From Paraburkholderia acidicola (GTDB lineage Bacteria; Pseudomonadota; Gammaproteobacteria; Burkholderiales; Burkholderiaceae): a stretch of DNA of 64,000 nucleotides. The stretch is taken from assembly GCF_002362315.1 (NCBI RefSeq), contig NZ_MTZV01000006.1:2356001-2420000 (forward strand), written 5' to 3'. This document shows positions 44,806-53,178 of this stretch, in pieces. The position numbers and the translations under genes were made by a program. Under the pieces are notes generated by a model. It ran no database searches. It was not told where the DNA came from and saw only the letters and a list, made by a program, of their open reading frames with translations. The stretch's first letter is position 1; each line of letters starts with the position of its first letter.

Positions 44806-45888
44806 ATGCCGGATGAATTTCTCCATCCTGCGCGGCCACCTGGAACCTCCATGCAATCCCCAAGAAACGCGAATGTCGAGCGGCTGCTGCAGCAGTTGAT
44901 CGGCGCCCACCGGACCGCAGCGCTTTTTGCAACGCTGAATCATCCCGCGATACTGAACGAATGGGAGGACGGTGTCGTCACGCGCGCGGAACTCGCGCAG
45001 GCACTCAATATGGCGCTATTCGAAGACCTGCTGGAACGCTCGCCGAATGGCCGCGTGTATACACAGGAAGCACTCGCCGCGGGCGGCAGCGTGTACTTCG
45101 ATCACGGCGCGCTGCGCACTGTGCGCTGGCCGCACAGCGGTGCGTTGCCGCCGGGCGAGGCGGCGTTTGCGCGCATCCTTAGGCCGCTCGGTTTTCGCAT
45201 CAACGGCCGTTATCCGCTCGACCGGCTCGGCATGACCGGTCGGGCATGGGCTCACGACGACGCGCCCGACGAGATCGCCCAGTTCTTCGTCAGCGAGTTG
45301 CATCCGGAGCGTTTCTCGGCCGAGTTCCAGCAGGCCGTGACGAACGTGATCGGCGCTTCGCGCGATCCGTTGACGCCCGCAGCGGCGGCGCATCTGTGGG
45401 AACTGGAGCGTGACGGCGTGCTGCCGATCGACGCGGCGCACGGCTTGCTGCCGGTGATCGTCGGTGCATTCGCGCGCCAGCACGATGTTCCGCACGAAGC
45501 GGATTACACGGTGCTGCTGAATGAATCCGCCGAGATGGCATGGATCGCAACCGAAGGCAACGCGTTCAATCACGCCACCGATCGCGTCGCCGATGTGTTC
45601 ACATTGTCCGACGACGAGAAGGCGAAGGGTCGCCCGATGAAGCCGGAGGTCGAGCGTTCGCGCTCAGGCCGCGTGTTCCAGACCGCGTATCGCGCCGATA
45701 TCGTGCGCCGTGAGTTTCGCTTGAAGGACGGTTCGATCGTGACACGCGACGTGCCCGGTTCGTTCTATGAATTCATCACGCGCAAGCGCACGTTCGATCA
45801 GGACACGCGTCGTTGGGAAACCGATCTGCGTTTCGACGCGGGTAACGCACAAGGGATCTTCAAGATGACCGCGGGCCAGGCGGCGTGA
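44806..45888 (+). CDS. hglS: 2-oxoadipate dioxygenase/decarboxylase (HglS, DUF1338)
   Basis: The ATG at 44806 (GAGG seven bases upstream) gives 360 residues with DUF1338 motifs YFDHGALRTVRW, EGNAFNHATDRVADV and SFYEFITRKRTF. The candidate Fe(II) ligands are His100, His256 and Glu322. The 156-residue His-His spacing equals that of the His70/His226 pair I recall for P. putida HglS, and the Glu follows at a similar distance. HglS converts 2-oxoadipate to D-2-hydroxyglutarate in lysine catabolism. The frame continues upstream as open but without a start signal and overlaps the LysR gene, so a longer form is unlikely. An alternative ATG lies at 44851. Confidence 0.88.
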   Translation: MPDEFLHPARPPGTSMQSPRNANVERLLQQLIGAHRTAALFATLNHPAILNEWEDGVVTRAELAQALNMALFEDLLERSPNGRVYTQEALAAGGSVYFDHGALRTVRWPHSGALPPGEAAFARILRPLGFRINGRYPLDRLGMTGRAWAHDDAPDEIAQFFVSELHPERFSAEFQQAVTNVIGASRDPLTPAAAAHLWELERDGVLPIDAAHGLLPVIVGAFARQHDVPHEADYTVLLNESAEMAWIATEGNAFNHATDRVADVFTLSDDEKAKGRPMKPEVERSRSGRVFQTAYRADIVRREFRLKDGSIVTRDVPGSFYEFITRKRTFDQDTRRWETDLRFDAGNAQGIFKMTAGQAA

Positions 45889-45904
45889 GCGAAACGCTGT
45901 TGCG

Positions 45905-46540
45905 CTATTTCTTTGCAGGCTCGGCAACCTGAGCCGCAACCTGCGGAATATCCGCACTGGTCGCCATCCACAGCACTTCGGCGTCTTCATCGCTGGTGGA
46001 CACGGCGGCATGACCGGTGCGGCTGTCGAAATACAGGCTGTCGCCGGCGTTCAGATGGGTCGGCGCGTACAACTCGGAATACAGACACACAGTGCCGCTG
46101 ATCACATACAGGAATTCCTCGCCTTCGTGACGGCCCCAGTCGTCGAACGCGTCGAGCGTGTGGGCCGAAATGCGGATGCGAAACGGCAGCATCGCCTTGT
46201 GCGCGAGATCGGTGGCGAGCAGTTCCATCTGATAGCCGCGGTACGCGTGGCGCTGGCCGGCGTCCTTGCGGGTCAGCGCGCGGCGTCCACCGGCGCTCGC
46301 TTTCGGCGGTGATCCGAACAGCTCGCCGATTTCGATCTTCAGGCCGAGCACGATTTTTTGCAGCACGTCGAAGGTCGGCGACATCAGGCCGTTTTCCACC
46401 TTCGACAGCGTCGAGCGCGACACGCCACATAACTGGCTCGCGTTCTCGAGCGTCAGGTCGTGGGCGAGCCGCGCAGCGCGGACGCGGCGACCCAGATCGG
46501 CGGTGGACGGCTCGTTGGGTTTGATGGTGGGGGTATTCAT
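45905..46540 (-). CDS. XRE-cupin transcriptional regulator
   Basis: 211 residues from MNTPTIKPNEPS (46540). An XRE helix-turn-helix (LTLENASQLCGVSRSTLSKVENGLMSPTFDVLQKI) is followed by a cupin sensor domain (HEGEEFLYVISGTVCLY...LNAGDSLYFDSRTGHAAV). Such regulators (PuuR-like) repress amine or amino acid catabolic genes and sense a small metabolite in the cupin. It is divergent from the aminoadipate-semialdehyde dehydrogenase gene and is probably its regulator. A GTGCCC-TCC-GGGCAC hairpin lies just upstream. Confidence 0.9.
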   Translation of the reverse strand: MNTPTIKPNEPSTADLGRRVRAARLAHDLTLENASQLCGVSRSTLSKVENGLMSPTFDVLQKIVLGLKIEIGELFGSPPKASAGGRRALTRKDAGQRHAYRGYQMELLATDLAHKAMLPFRIRISAHTLDAFDDWGRHEGEEFLYVISGTVCLYSELYAPTHLNAGDSLYFDSRTGHAAVSTSDEDAEVLWMATSADIPQVAAQVAEPAKK

Positions 46541-46557
46541 GGTGTGGCCCTGGGGCC

Positions 46558-46572
46558 GTGCCCTCCGGGCAC
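46558..46572. promoter_or_regulatory. Perfect short palindrome upstream of the XRE-cupin gene
   Basis: GTGCCC-TCC-GGGCAC, 18 bases before the XRE-cupin start, in the divergent promoter region shared with the ALDH7 gene. It may be an operator or a leader hairpin. Confidence 0.4.
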
Positions 46573-46760
46573 GCAATGTGGCCGATCATAGCACTGTTGA
46601 GAGCAATGTTTTCCAATGAGAAACAGGGAGATATCAATGTGCCAGAGCGGCTCGTTGAGGTAAAAACCCTGTTTATAACGGCCGCTTGTGGCTGTCCTGC
46701 GCCGCGTGTATAGTCTGCGAACTGGCCTTGTTTCGTATCGGAAATTAAAGGAATACTCTC

Positions 46761-48260
46761 ATGAACGCTTCGACCATCCTTGCCGATCTCGGCATTACTC
46801 ATGCGGCGGAAGCAGGCGATATCGCCGTTCATTCGCCGATCACAGGCGACCTCGTTGGCCGCGTGGCCAGCAATACAGCCGCCGACGTCGACGCGGCACT
46901 CGCTGCCTCGCAAGAGGCATTCAAGGTATGGCGCAACGTGCCCGCACCGCGCCGCGGCGAACTGGTGCGACTGCTCGGCGAACGTCTGCGCGAGAAGAAG
47001 CAGGCGCTTGGCAGCATCATCACGCTCGAAACCGGCAAGATCCTTCAGGAAGGGCTCGGCGAGGTGCAGGAAATGATCGACATCTGCGATTTCGCGGTCG
47101 GTCTGTCGCGCCAGCTGTACGGCCTGACCATCGCTTCGGAACGCCCTGGCCACCGGATGGCCGAATCGTGGCATCCGCTCGGCACCTGCGTCGTCATCTC
47201 GGCATTCAATTTCCCCGCAGCCGTGTGGTCGTGGAATGCGGCGCTTGCGCTCGTCTGCGGTAACGCGGTGATCTGGAAGCCGTCCGAAAAGACGCCGCTC
47301 ACCGCGCTCGCGGTCAACCAGATTCTCAAGGAAGCGCTGCAGGCGTTCGGCGATGCGCCTGCCGGGCTGACTGCGTTGATCAACGGTGGTCGCGACGTGG
47401 GCGCAAAGCTGGTTGCCGATCCGCGTGCGTCGATTGTCAGTGCGACGGGCAGTACGGAAATGGGCCGCACGGTCGGCGTCGAAGTGGCGAAGCGCTTTGG
47501 CCGCTCGCTGCTCGAACTCGGTGGCAACAATGCCGGTATCGTCGCACCGACCGCCGATCGCGAACTGGCGTTGCGCGGCATTCTGTTCTCGGCGGTGGGC
47601 ACGGCCGGTCAGCGCTGCACGACGCTGCGCCGCCTGTTCGTACACGACAGCGTGTATGACGCAACCGTCGAACGTCTGAAGCAGCTGTACAGCAAGGTAC
47701 CGATTGGCAATCCGCTGGAAAAGGGCACGCTGATGGGACCGCTGATCGACAAGCAGTCGTTTGCGCGCATGCAGGAAGCGTTGCAGCAGGCGCAGGCCGA
47801 AGGCGGCAAGGTGACCGGCGGCGATCGCATCGAAGTGAAGGGCTATGAAGGCGGTTATTACGTGCGCCCGGCGCTCGTCGAAATGCCGTCGCAAACAGCC
47901 GTCGTCCTGAAGGAAACCTTCGCGCCGATCCTCTACGTGCTGCGCTACAGCGATTTCGCCGCAGCGGTCGAAGCGAACAACGCGGCGCATCACGGGTTGT
48001 CGTCGTGCGTGTTCACAACCGACCTGCGCGAAGCGGAACGCTTCCTGTCGGCGGCGGGCAGCGATTGCGGCATCGCGAACGTGAACATCGGGCCGAGCGG
48101 CGCGGAGATCGGCGGTGCGTTTGGCGGCGAGAAGGAAACCGGCGGCGGTCGCGAATCCGGCTCCGACTCGTGGAAGGCGTATATGCGCCGTGCGACGAAT
48201 ACGGTCAACTATTCGTCGGCGCTGCCGCTCGCGCAGGGCATCGATTTCAATATCGATTGA
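46761..48260 (+). CDS. amaB: L-2-aminoadipate-6-semialdehyde dehydrogenase (ALDH7 family)
   Basis: 499 residues of the ALDH7/antiquitin type: ISAFNFPAAVWSWN in the cofactor domain, base Glu252 in LELGGNNAG, nucleophile Cys286 in GQRCTTLRRLF, and the ALDH7-specific C-terminus GGGRESGSDSWKAYMRRATN ending PLAQGIDF. It oxidises aminoadipate semialdehyde (in equilibrium with piperideine-6-carboxylate) to 2-aminoadipate in lysine/pipecolate breakdown. An AAAGGA ribosome-binding site precedes the ATG. HglS upstream and a flavin oxidase plus aminotransferase downstream make this function likely. Confidence 0.9.
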   Translation: MNASTILADLGITHAAEAGDIAVHSPITGDLVGRVASNTAADVDAALAASQEAFKVWRNVPAPRRGELVRLLGERLREKKQALGSIITLETGKILQEGLGEVQEMIDICDFAVGLSRQLYGLTIASERPGHRMAESWHPLGTCVVISAFNFPAAVWSWNAALALVCGNAVIWKPSEKTPLTALAVNQILKEALQAFGDAPAGLTALINGGRDVGAKLVADPRASIVSATGSTEMGRTVGVEVAKRFGRSLLELGGNNAGIVAPTADRELALRGILFSAVGTAGQRCTTLRRLFVHDSVYDATVERLKQLYSKVPIGNPLEKGTLMGPLIDKQSFARMQEALQQAQAEGGKVTGGDRIEVKGYEGGYYVRPALVEMPSQTAVVLKETFAPILYVLRYSDFAAAVEANNAAHHGLSSCVFTTDLREAERFLSAAGSDCGIANVNIGPSGAEIGGAFGGEKETGGGRESGSDSWKAYMRRATNTVNYSSALPLAQGIDFNID

Positions 48261-48331
48261 GCGTAGCGGTGCGCAACATGCGTGCCGTGATGAGTACGCG
48301 TGTCCAGCGTGAGTCATTCGTGGAGTGAGGC

Positions 48332-49504
48332 GTGAGTTCGAGAGTTGTCATCGTCGGCGGCGGGGTGATCGGCAGTTCGATCGCGTATTTCCTGCGCCTG
48401 TCGGATCCCACGGTCAGCGTAACCGTGATCGAACGCGATCCGACTTATGCGCGTTCGTCGTCGGCGTTGTCGGCCGCATCGATTCGCCAGCAGTTCTCGA
48501 CACCGCTATCGGTACAGATGTCGCTGTTCGGCATCGAGTTTTTGCGCTCGATCGGCGAGCGGCTCGCGGTCGACGGCACCTCGCCGTCGATCGATCTGCA
48601 CGAAGGCGGCTATCTGTTTCTCGCCACCCCCGCCGGTGCCGATACGCTGCGCGAGAACCACGCGTTGCAACAGCGGCTCGGCGCCGACATCAGCCTGCTC
48701 GACACCGCGGCGTTGCGGGCGCGCTTCCCCTGGCTCAATACCGATGACCTGGCCGCCGGCGCATTCGGCGAAAGCGGCGAGGGCTGGTTCGACGGCTACG
48801 GGCTGGTGCAGGCGCTGCGCAAGAAGGCGCAGGCACTGGGCGCACATTATGTAGCCGAGGACGTCAACGCATTACAGCGCGATGGCCGCCGCGTGACCCA
48901 GGTCGTCACGGCAAGCGGCGAACACTACGCCTGCGATATCGTGGTCAATGCAGCAGGCGCGTGGTCGCGCCGCGTTGCGCAGATGCTTGACATCGATTTG
49001 CCGGTATACGCGCGTCGCCGCAGCATCTTCAACGTCAGCTCGCCGGCGCAGCTCGAACATTGCCCGCTGCTGATCGATCCGACCGGTGTGTACTTCCGCC
49101 CGGAGGGCAAGTCGTTTATCTGCGGTACGTCCCCCGCCGCGGACAACGATCCCGACGATCTGCCGCTAGACGAAGTCGATCACGCGCTGTTCGACGATGT
49201 GATCTGGCCGACGCTCGCGAACCGCGTGCCGCAGTTCGAGGCGCTGCGCGTGCAGAATTGCTGGTCCGGCTACTACGAGTACAACGTGTTCGATCAGAAC
49301 GCGATCATCGGTCAGCATCCTGAGGTCGATAACTGCATTTTCGCGAATGGTTTTAGCGGGCATGGTTTGCAGCAGGGTCCGGCAACCGGACGCGGCGTGA
49401 GCGAACTGATCCTGCATGGTCGCTATACGACGCTCGATCTGTCCGCGCTGAACTTTGCGCGTGTGCTGGAGAAGCGGCCGTTTGTCGAGAAGAACGTGGT
49501 GTGA
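48332..49504 (+). CDS. FAD-dependent amine/imino acid oxidoreductase
   Basis: 390 residues starting with GTG after GGAG. It has an N-terminal Rossmann motif (IVGGGVIGSSIAYF), SSSALSAASIRQQFS, and the C-terminal flavin loop FSGHGLQQGPATGRG. It belongs to the DAO/FOXRED1-like group acting on secondary amines such as sarcosine or pipecolate. Its place behind the ALDH7 gene, analogous to amaA beside amaB in P. putida, makes L-pipecolate oxidation to piperideine-6-carboxylate a good hypothesis; sequence alone does not prove it. Confidence 0.85.
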   Translation: MSSRVVIVGGGVIGSSIAYFLRLSDPTVSVTVIERDPTYARSSSALSAASIRQQFSTPLSVQMSLFGIEFLRSIGERLAVDGTSPSIDLHEGGYLFLATPAGADTLRENHALQQRLGADISLLDTAALRARFPWLNTDDLAAGAFGESGEGWFDGYGLVQALRKKAQALGAHYVAEDVNALQRDGRRVTQVVTASGEHYACDIVVNAAGAWSRRVAQMLDIDLPVYARRRSIFNVSSPAQLEHCPLLIDPTGVYFRPEGKSFICGTSPAADNDPDDLPLDEVDHALFDDVIWPTLANRVPQFEALRVQNCWSGYYEYNVFDQNAIIGQHPEVDNCIFANGFSGHGLQQGPATGRGVSELILHGRYTTLDLSALNFARVLEKRPFVEKNVV

Positions 49505-49537
49505 GCGCGTGCGCCGCGGTGTGATTGGCTTACCTGA

Positions 49538-49562
49538 AACCCGGCTGCGTGCCGGGTTTTTT
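49538..49562 (+). terminator. Rho-independent terminator after the FAD oxidase
   Basis: ACCCGGC-TGCGT-GCCGGGT followed by a run of T. It ends the amaB/oxidase unit, so the aminotransferase downstream needs its own promoter. Confidence 0.88.
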
Positions 49563-49720
49563 CATCGGCATCCGTGAGCGACTCTGCGCGTCCGTCGGCA
49601 GCAGCCCACGTGTGGATGATTCCGAAAACTCAATACATAGTGAGTAGATATCGTTTGCCGCGTGTCTGGCCGCCACCCACAATCGACACTGCCCCTCCTC
49701 ATACCCGCCCGATCCACATC

Positions 49721-50926
49721 ATGTACGCCTTCACCACTCCCTTCGAAGCGCCGACCGGCTCGCCGATTCGCGAGCTGTTCAAGTACCTCGCGCAGCCTGG
49801 CATGATCTCGTTTGCGGGTGGCTATCCGGCGAGCGATCTGTTCGACGTGGCCGGTCTGGAAGCGGCCGCCGCGCGCGCGGCGCAGCAACCGGCACTGTGC
49901 CTGCAGTACGGCCCAACAGACGGTCTCGCGACGCTGAAAGAAGAGCTGGCCAAACTGATGACCCGACGCGGCACACCGTGCTCGCCGCAAGATCTACTGG
50001 TGACGACCGGTTCGCAGCAGGGCTTCGATCTGCTGTTGCGCGTGCTGGTGGCGCCCGGCGATACCGTGCTGGTCGAACAGCCCGCGTACCCAGCCACGCT
50101 GCAGGCGCTCCGCTTGCAGCAGGCGAACATCGTCACCTTGCCGGTCGATCGCGACGGCCTCGACGTCGACGCGCTCGATGCGCTGCTGGCATCGGGCGCA
50201 TTGCCGCAGCCGCCGAAGCTGCTCTATACGGTGCCCACCTTCGCCAATCCGACCGGCGCGACGCTCACATGCGAACGACGTCTCGCGTTGCTGCGGCTCG
50301 CGGTGCGCTACCGGTTCCTGGTGGTCGAGGATGATCCGTACGGGGACCTGCGGTTTGCTGGCGCTGCGCTGCCTTCTTTGCTCGCGCTGACCAGCGAGGT
50401 ACCCGGCGCACGCGACTGGCTCGTGCATTTCTCCAGCCTGTCGAAGATCGTCGCCCCGGGTCTGCGGGTCGGCTGGACCATCGCGCCGGCAGAGATCGTG
50501 CGGCGCTGCGTCGTCGCGAAGCAGACTGTCGACCTCTGCAGCTCGCCGTGGACGCAGGCCATCGCCGCGGCCTACCTTGCCGATGGCGCACTCGAACGGC
50601 ATCTGCCGCACATCGTCGACGCCTACGCACGTAAATGCGCCGCGCTGTGCGATGCGCTCGCCGCGCAATTGCCCGACGACATCGCGTTTCACCGGCCCGA
50701 CGGCGGCATGTTCGTCTGGGCGCGGCTCACGCGTGTGCAGGATGCGTCCGTGTATCTGCAGGCTTGTATTGCCCAGAACGTGATGTTCGTGCCGGGTGTC
50801 GCTTTCTATCACGATCGTCACGACGCGGCGTCGCTGCGGCTTTCGTTCGCGGCGCCTGGCGTTGCGGATATCGAAACCGGCGTGAGCCGGTTGAGCCTTG
50901 CATTGCGCGGACCCGAAAAGCGTTAA
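49721..50926 (+). CDS. PLP-dependent aminotransferase, 2-aminoadipate aminotransferase (LysN)-like
   Basis: The ATG at 49721 gives 401 residues. Fold-type I features include YGPTDGLATLKEEL, GSQQGFDLLLR, VPTFANPTGATL, VVEDDPYGDLRF and PLP lysine Lys242 in FSSLSKIVAPGLRVGW. The group includes LysN/2-aminoadipate aminotransferases and MocR-like catalytic domains, but no HTH domain is present. In this cluster it would turn 2-aminoadipate into 2-oxoadipate for HglS. A longer upstream extension to 49574 has no ribosome-binding site and looks like leader DNA. Confidence 0.88.
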   Translation: MYAFTTPFEAPTGSPIRELFKYLAQPGMISFAGGYPASDLFDVAGLEAAAARAAQQPALCLQYGPTDGLATLKEELAKLMTRRGTPCSPQDLLVTTGSQQGFDLLLRVLVAPGDTVLVEQPAYPATLQALRLQQANIVTLPVDRDGLDVDALDALLASGALPQPPKLLYTVPTFANPTGATLTCERRLALLRLAVRYRFLVVEDDPYGDLRFAGAALPSLLALTSEVPGARDWLVHFSSLSKIVAPGLRVGWTIAPAEIVRRCVVAKQTVDLCSSPWTQAIAAAYLADGALERHLPHIVDAYARKCAALCDALAAQLPDDIAFHRPDGGMFVWARLTRVQDASVYLQACIAQNVMFVPGVAFYHDRHDAASLRLSFAAPGVADIETGVSRLSLALRGPEKR

Positions 50927-51377
50927 ACCGGCATCGCAGCGCGCCGCGTACCATTTCATCTTTCGATTAGAAGCTCGCACTCCTGAAGCTGGAGGCGGCG
51001 CTGATTTCCTGTTTCAGCCGTTCCAGAAACAGGTGTGAATCGAATGCAGCAATTATTCAATTTATGTGACCGACGCCCGTTTTACGGCTGAACATCGGGG
51101 AAAACGTCGTTTGCGCGCTGCACACCGTTAAATACACTGTGATGCTGGTTGACGCAAAACAATATCAAGTATCATCGCTGCGACAGGGAGTGGCTTGCCG
51201 GGCCGATATTGACAGGTGCTATGAGCGCCGTGTCACCGGGGTGTAGCAAGGCAAGAACGAGGCAGTAAAAAGAAGACGCAGCAAAAACGCAGCTCACTTA
51301 GTGGCCAATAAGTGGACAATAAGTGGCCAATAAGTGAGCAATACGCGCAGCGCAGAAAAATCAACCGCCAAAATCAG
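50927..51377. promoter_or_regulatory. Upstream regulatory region of the macroglobulin operon
   Basis: About 450 bases without a gene. It holds a possible -35/-10 pair (TTGACG at 51149, TATCAT at 51170, weak spacing), an AT-rich tract at 51140-51175 and the 11-bp tandem repeats described separately. No small coding frame is convincing. Confidence 0.4.
51300..51343 (+). repeat. Four tandem 11-bp repeats upstream of the macroglobulin operon
   Basis: AGTGGCCAATA, AGTGGACAATA, AGTGGCCAATA and AGTGAGCAATA follow each other with no spacing, one helical turn apart. GCTCACTTA at 51292-51300 is the exact inverse of TAAGTGAGC at 51331-51339, so the array is also bounded by a 9-bp inverted repeat. This geometry suits cooperative binding of a regulator. 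Confidence 0.85.
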
Positions 51378-53177
51378 ATGAAGATGTCGCGAAAGAAAAT
51401 CGCCTTTCTGGGCGTGGGTCTTCTGGGGCTTCTGATTGTCGCCGGTATCGTCATTCAGGCGGTATGGCGGCCATTCGGCAAGCACGGCAAAGTCAATACC
51501 AGCGAGATCGTTCTCGACATTCACCATCCGGATGCGCTGATCGATAGCGAGGCATTATCCCGGCTACCCGCCGATATGCTGCGCGTGCCATTGCTGCACG
51601 ATGTGCTCACTCAAGACTTTGTCGATTACTACGAATCCACCGACACCCGTCTTTCCGCCGACGGCGCATTACGCCGTCTTGCCTTCGAACATCAGCTCGA
51701 TTTTGGCGACGAACTGCTGCGGCGTGTTTTCGACGAACCCGCGCATGTGTTGCTGTGGCGTTCGCCGGATGGCCGGCTCGGCTACTGGATCATGTCGATG
51801 CGCCGCAACGGGCTCGCGAAAGTGCTGCAGGGCCTCGGCAATGTCGCAGCCAGCGATACGCAACTGAGCCAGGTCGCGAAGCTGTCCGGCGACGTGCCGG
51901 TCTACGCCTTGAAGCTCGCGGTCGGGCGCACGCTATTGTTCGCCACCAAGGATGACCGGCTCGTCGTGCTGTCCGCGCCGGGTGTGCTGCTCGGCACCGA
52001 TGGCGCGCTGTTGAGCGAGCGCGCCGATGTGGTCAACGACCTGCTATCGTCGGGGCGCGACGACGCTGCCCACGCGTTCCGGCTCGACGCGGCATCCGAC
52101 CAGCCCAAGGGGCACCGGATCGTCGTGTCCGCCAACTATCTGTCGTTCGGTTACCAGACGTTTTTCTCGGGCATCGAGGCGTTGCGCTTCGACTTCGCAT
52201 CGTCGGGCGGTGCGCCGGCCAGTTGGCAGACCGCGGCGCTGATCGATCCGGACCGCCTGCCGCAACAATGGAACGGCGCGGACCTGTGGCACGCGCTGCC
52301 CGCGGGCCCAGCAGCCTGCGCGAGTCTGCCGGCCGACTGGAAGGGCGCCTCGGATCTGCTCGGCAAGGTGGTGTCGGGCGGTGCGGAAGGCGCCACGCAG
52401 ATCGGCGATGCGCTGGCTGGGCCAGCCGCCGTGTGCTGGTACGCGAAGTCGACGCTCGTCGCGCCGGTATTCGTGGCTCATCTGAAGAGCGCCGATGCGA
52501 ACGCGAACGCCGCGCTCAAAACCGTACTCGGCAAGTCCTTCGACGAAGTGATCGGCGCGTACGAAGCCCATGCCGCGAAGACCGACGGTGGCGATGCCTA
52601 TCGCCGGTTGCCGGTTACGACGCGCACCCAGGGCGACGCCGTGACGCTCTGGCAGCGGCCGGTCAGCGCACGCTCCGGTACCGCGCTCGCATCGAAGGCG
52701 CCATTTGCCGCGCAGTTGTCCGCGCAACGTTATTTCCCGGTCACGCTCGCGCTGGCGCACGGCTATCTGATCTTCTCGCCGGATGCACGGCTCGTCGACG
52801 ACACGCTCGCCGTGCTCGACAAGCGCTACCCGGCGCTCGCCGATACGCTCGCGCCGCAGCGTGTGTCGCGGACGGTGGTCACGCTGACACCGGCTGCCGC
52901 CGCATCGCTGATCGAGCGGGAAGCCGCTGCCGCGCTGCCTGCTGATCAGGAGTCGATTTTCCGCAATGCTGCTCGCACGCACCTCGTGCCGAAGCTGAAG
53001 GCGCTCGCGCACTATCCGCCGGTATCGCTGAGCCTGCCGCAGACGCTGCCGTCGTCGTCGGGCTGGGTGCCGGTCGAGTGGTGGTTCGACCGCAGCGGTG
53101 GCGCAGCGGCCGCTGCAGCAGACGGTACCGCTGCTGCGCGCGCGGCATGGGATCAACCCGGCGTCGAGGGCGACTGA
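51378..53177 (+). CDS. yfaA: DUF2138 protein, YfaA/MagF-like, first gene of the macroglobulin operon
   Basis: From the ATG at 51378 the product has 599 residues; a GTG at 51312 lies inside the tandem repeats and is unlikely to be the start. The N-terminus is MKMSRKKIAFLG followed by one membrane helix (to about residue 26) and a large periplasmic domain with DUF2138 segments (LDIHHPDALIDSEALSRLP, then VLLWRSPDGRLGYWIMSMRR). In P. aeruginosa the DUF2138 protein MagF is found in an inner-membrane complex with the macroglobulin MagD. The chemical role of DUF2138 is not known. No good ribosome-binding site is visible, so the exact start is uncertain. Confidence 0.85.
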   Translation: MKMSRKKIAFLGVGLLGLLIVAGIVIQAVWRPFGKHGKVNTSEIVLDIHHPDALIDSEALSRLPADMLRVPLLHDVLTQDFVDYYESTDTRLSADGALRRLAFEHQLDFGDELLRRVFDEPAHVLLWRSPDGRLGYWIMSMRRNGLAKVLQGLGNVAASDTQLSQVAKLSGDVPVYALKLAVGRTLLFATKDDRLVVLSAPGVLLGTDGALLSERADVVNDLLSSGRDDAAHAFRLDAASDQPKGHRIVVSANYLSFGYQTFFSGIEALRFDFASSGGAPASWQTAALIDPDRLPQQWNGADLWHALPAGPAACASLPADWKGASDLLGKVVSGGAEGATQIGDALAGPAAVCWYAKSTLVAPVFVAHLKSADANANAALKTVLGKSFDEVIGAYEAHAAKTDGGDAYRRLPVTTRTQGDAVTLWQRPVSARSGTALASKAPFAAQLSAQRYFPVTLALAHGYLIFSPDARLVDDTLAVLDKRYPALADTLAPQRVSRTVVTLTPAAAASLIEREAAAALPADQESIFRNAARTHLVPKLKALAHYPPVSLSLPQTLPSSSGWVPVEWWFDRSGGAAAAAADGTAAARAAWDQPGVEGD

Positions 53178-53178
53178 G

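Noticed and set aside
45987..48317. A 776-codon minus-strand frame spanning the XRE-cupin and ALDH7 genes
   Set aside because: It covers two clearly real genes and their promoter region in another frame; the product is Arg/His-rich low-complexity sequence typical of shadow frames.
51312..51377. GTG start of DUF2138 at 51312
   Set aside because: It falls inside the 11-bp tandem repeats and would put 22 hydrophilic residues before the membrane helix.
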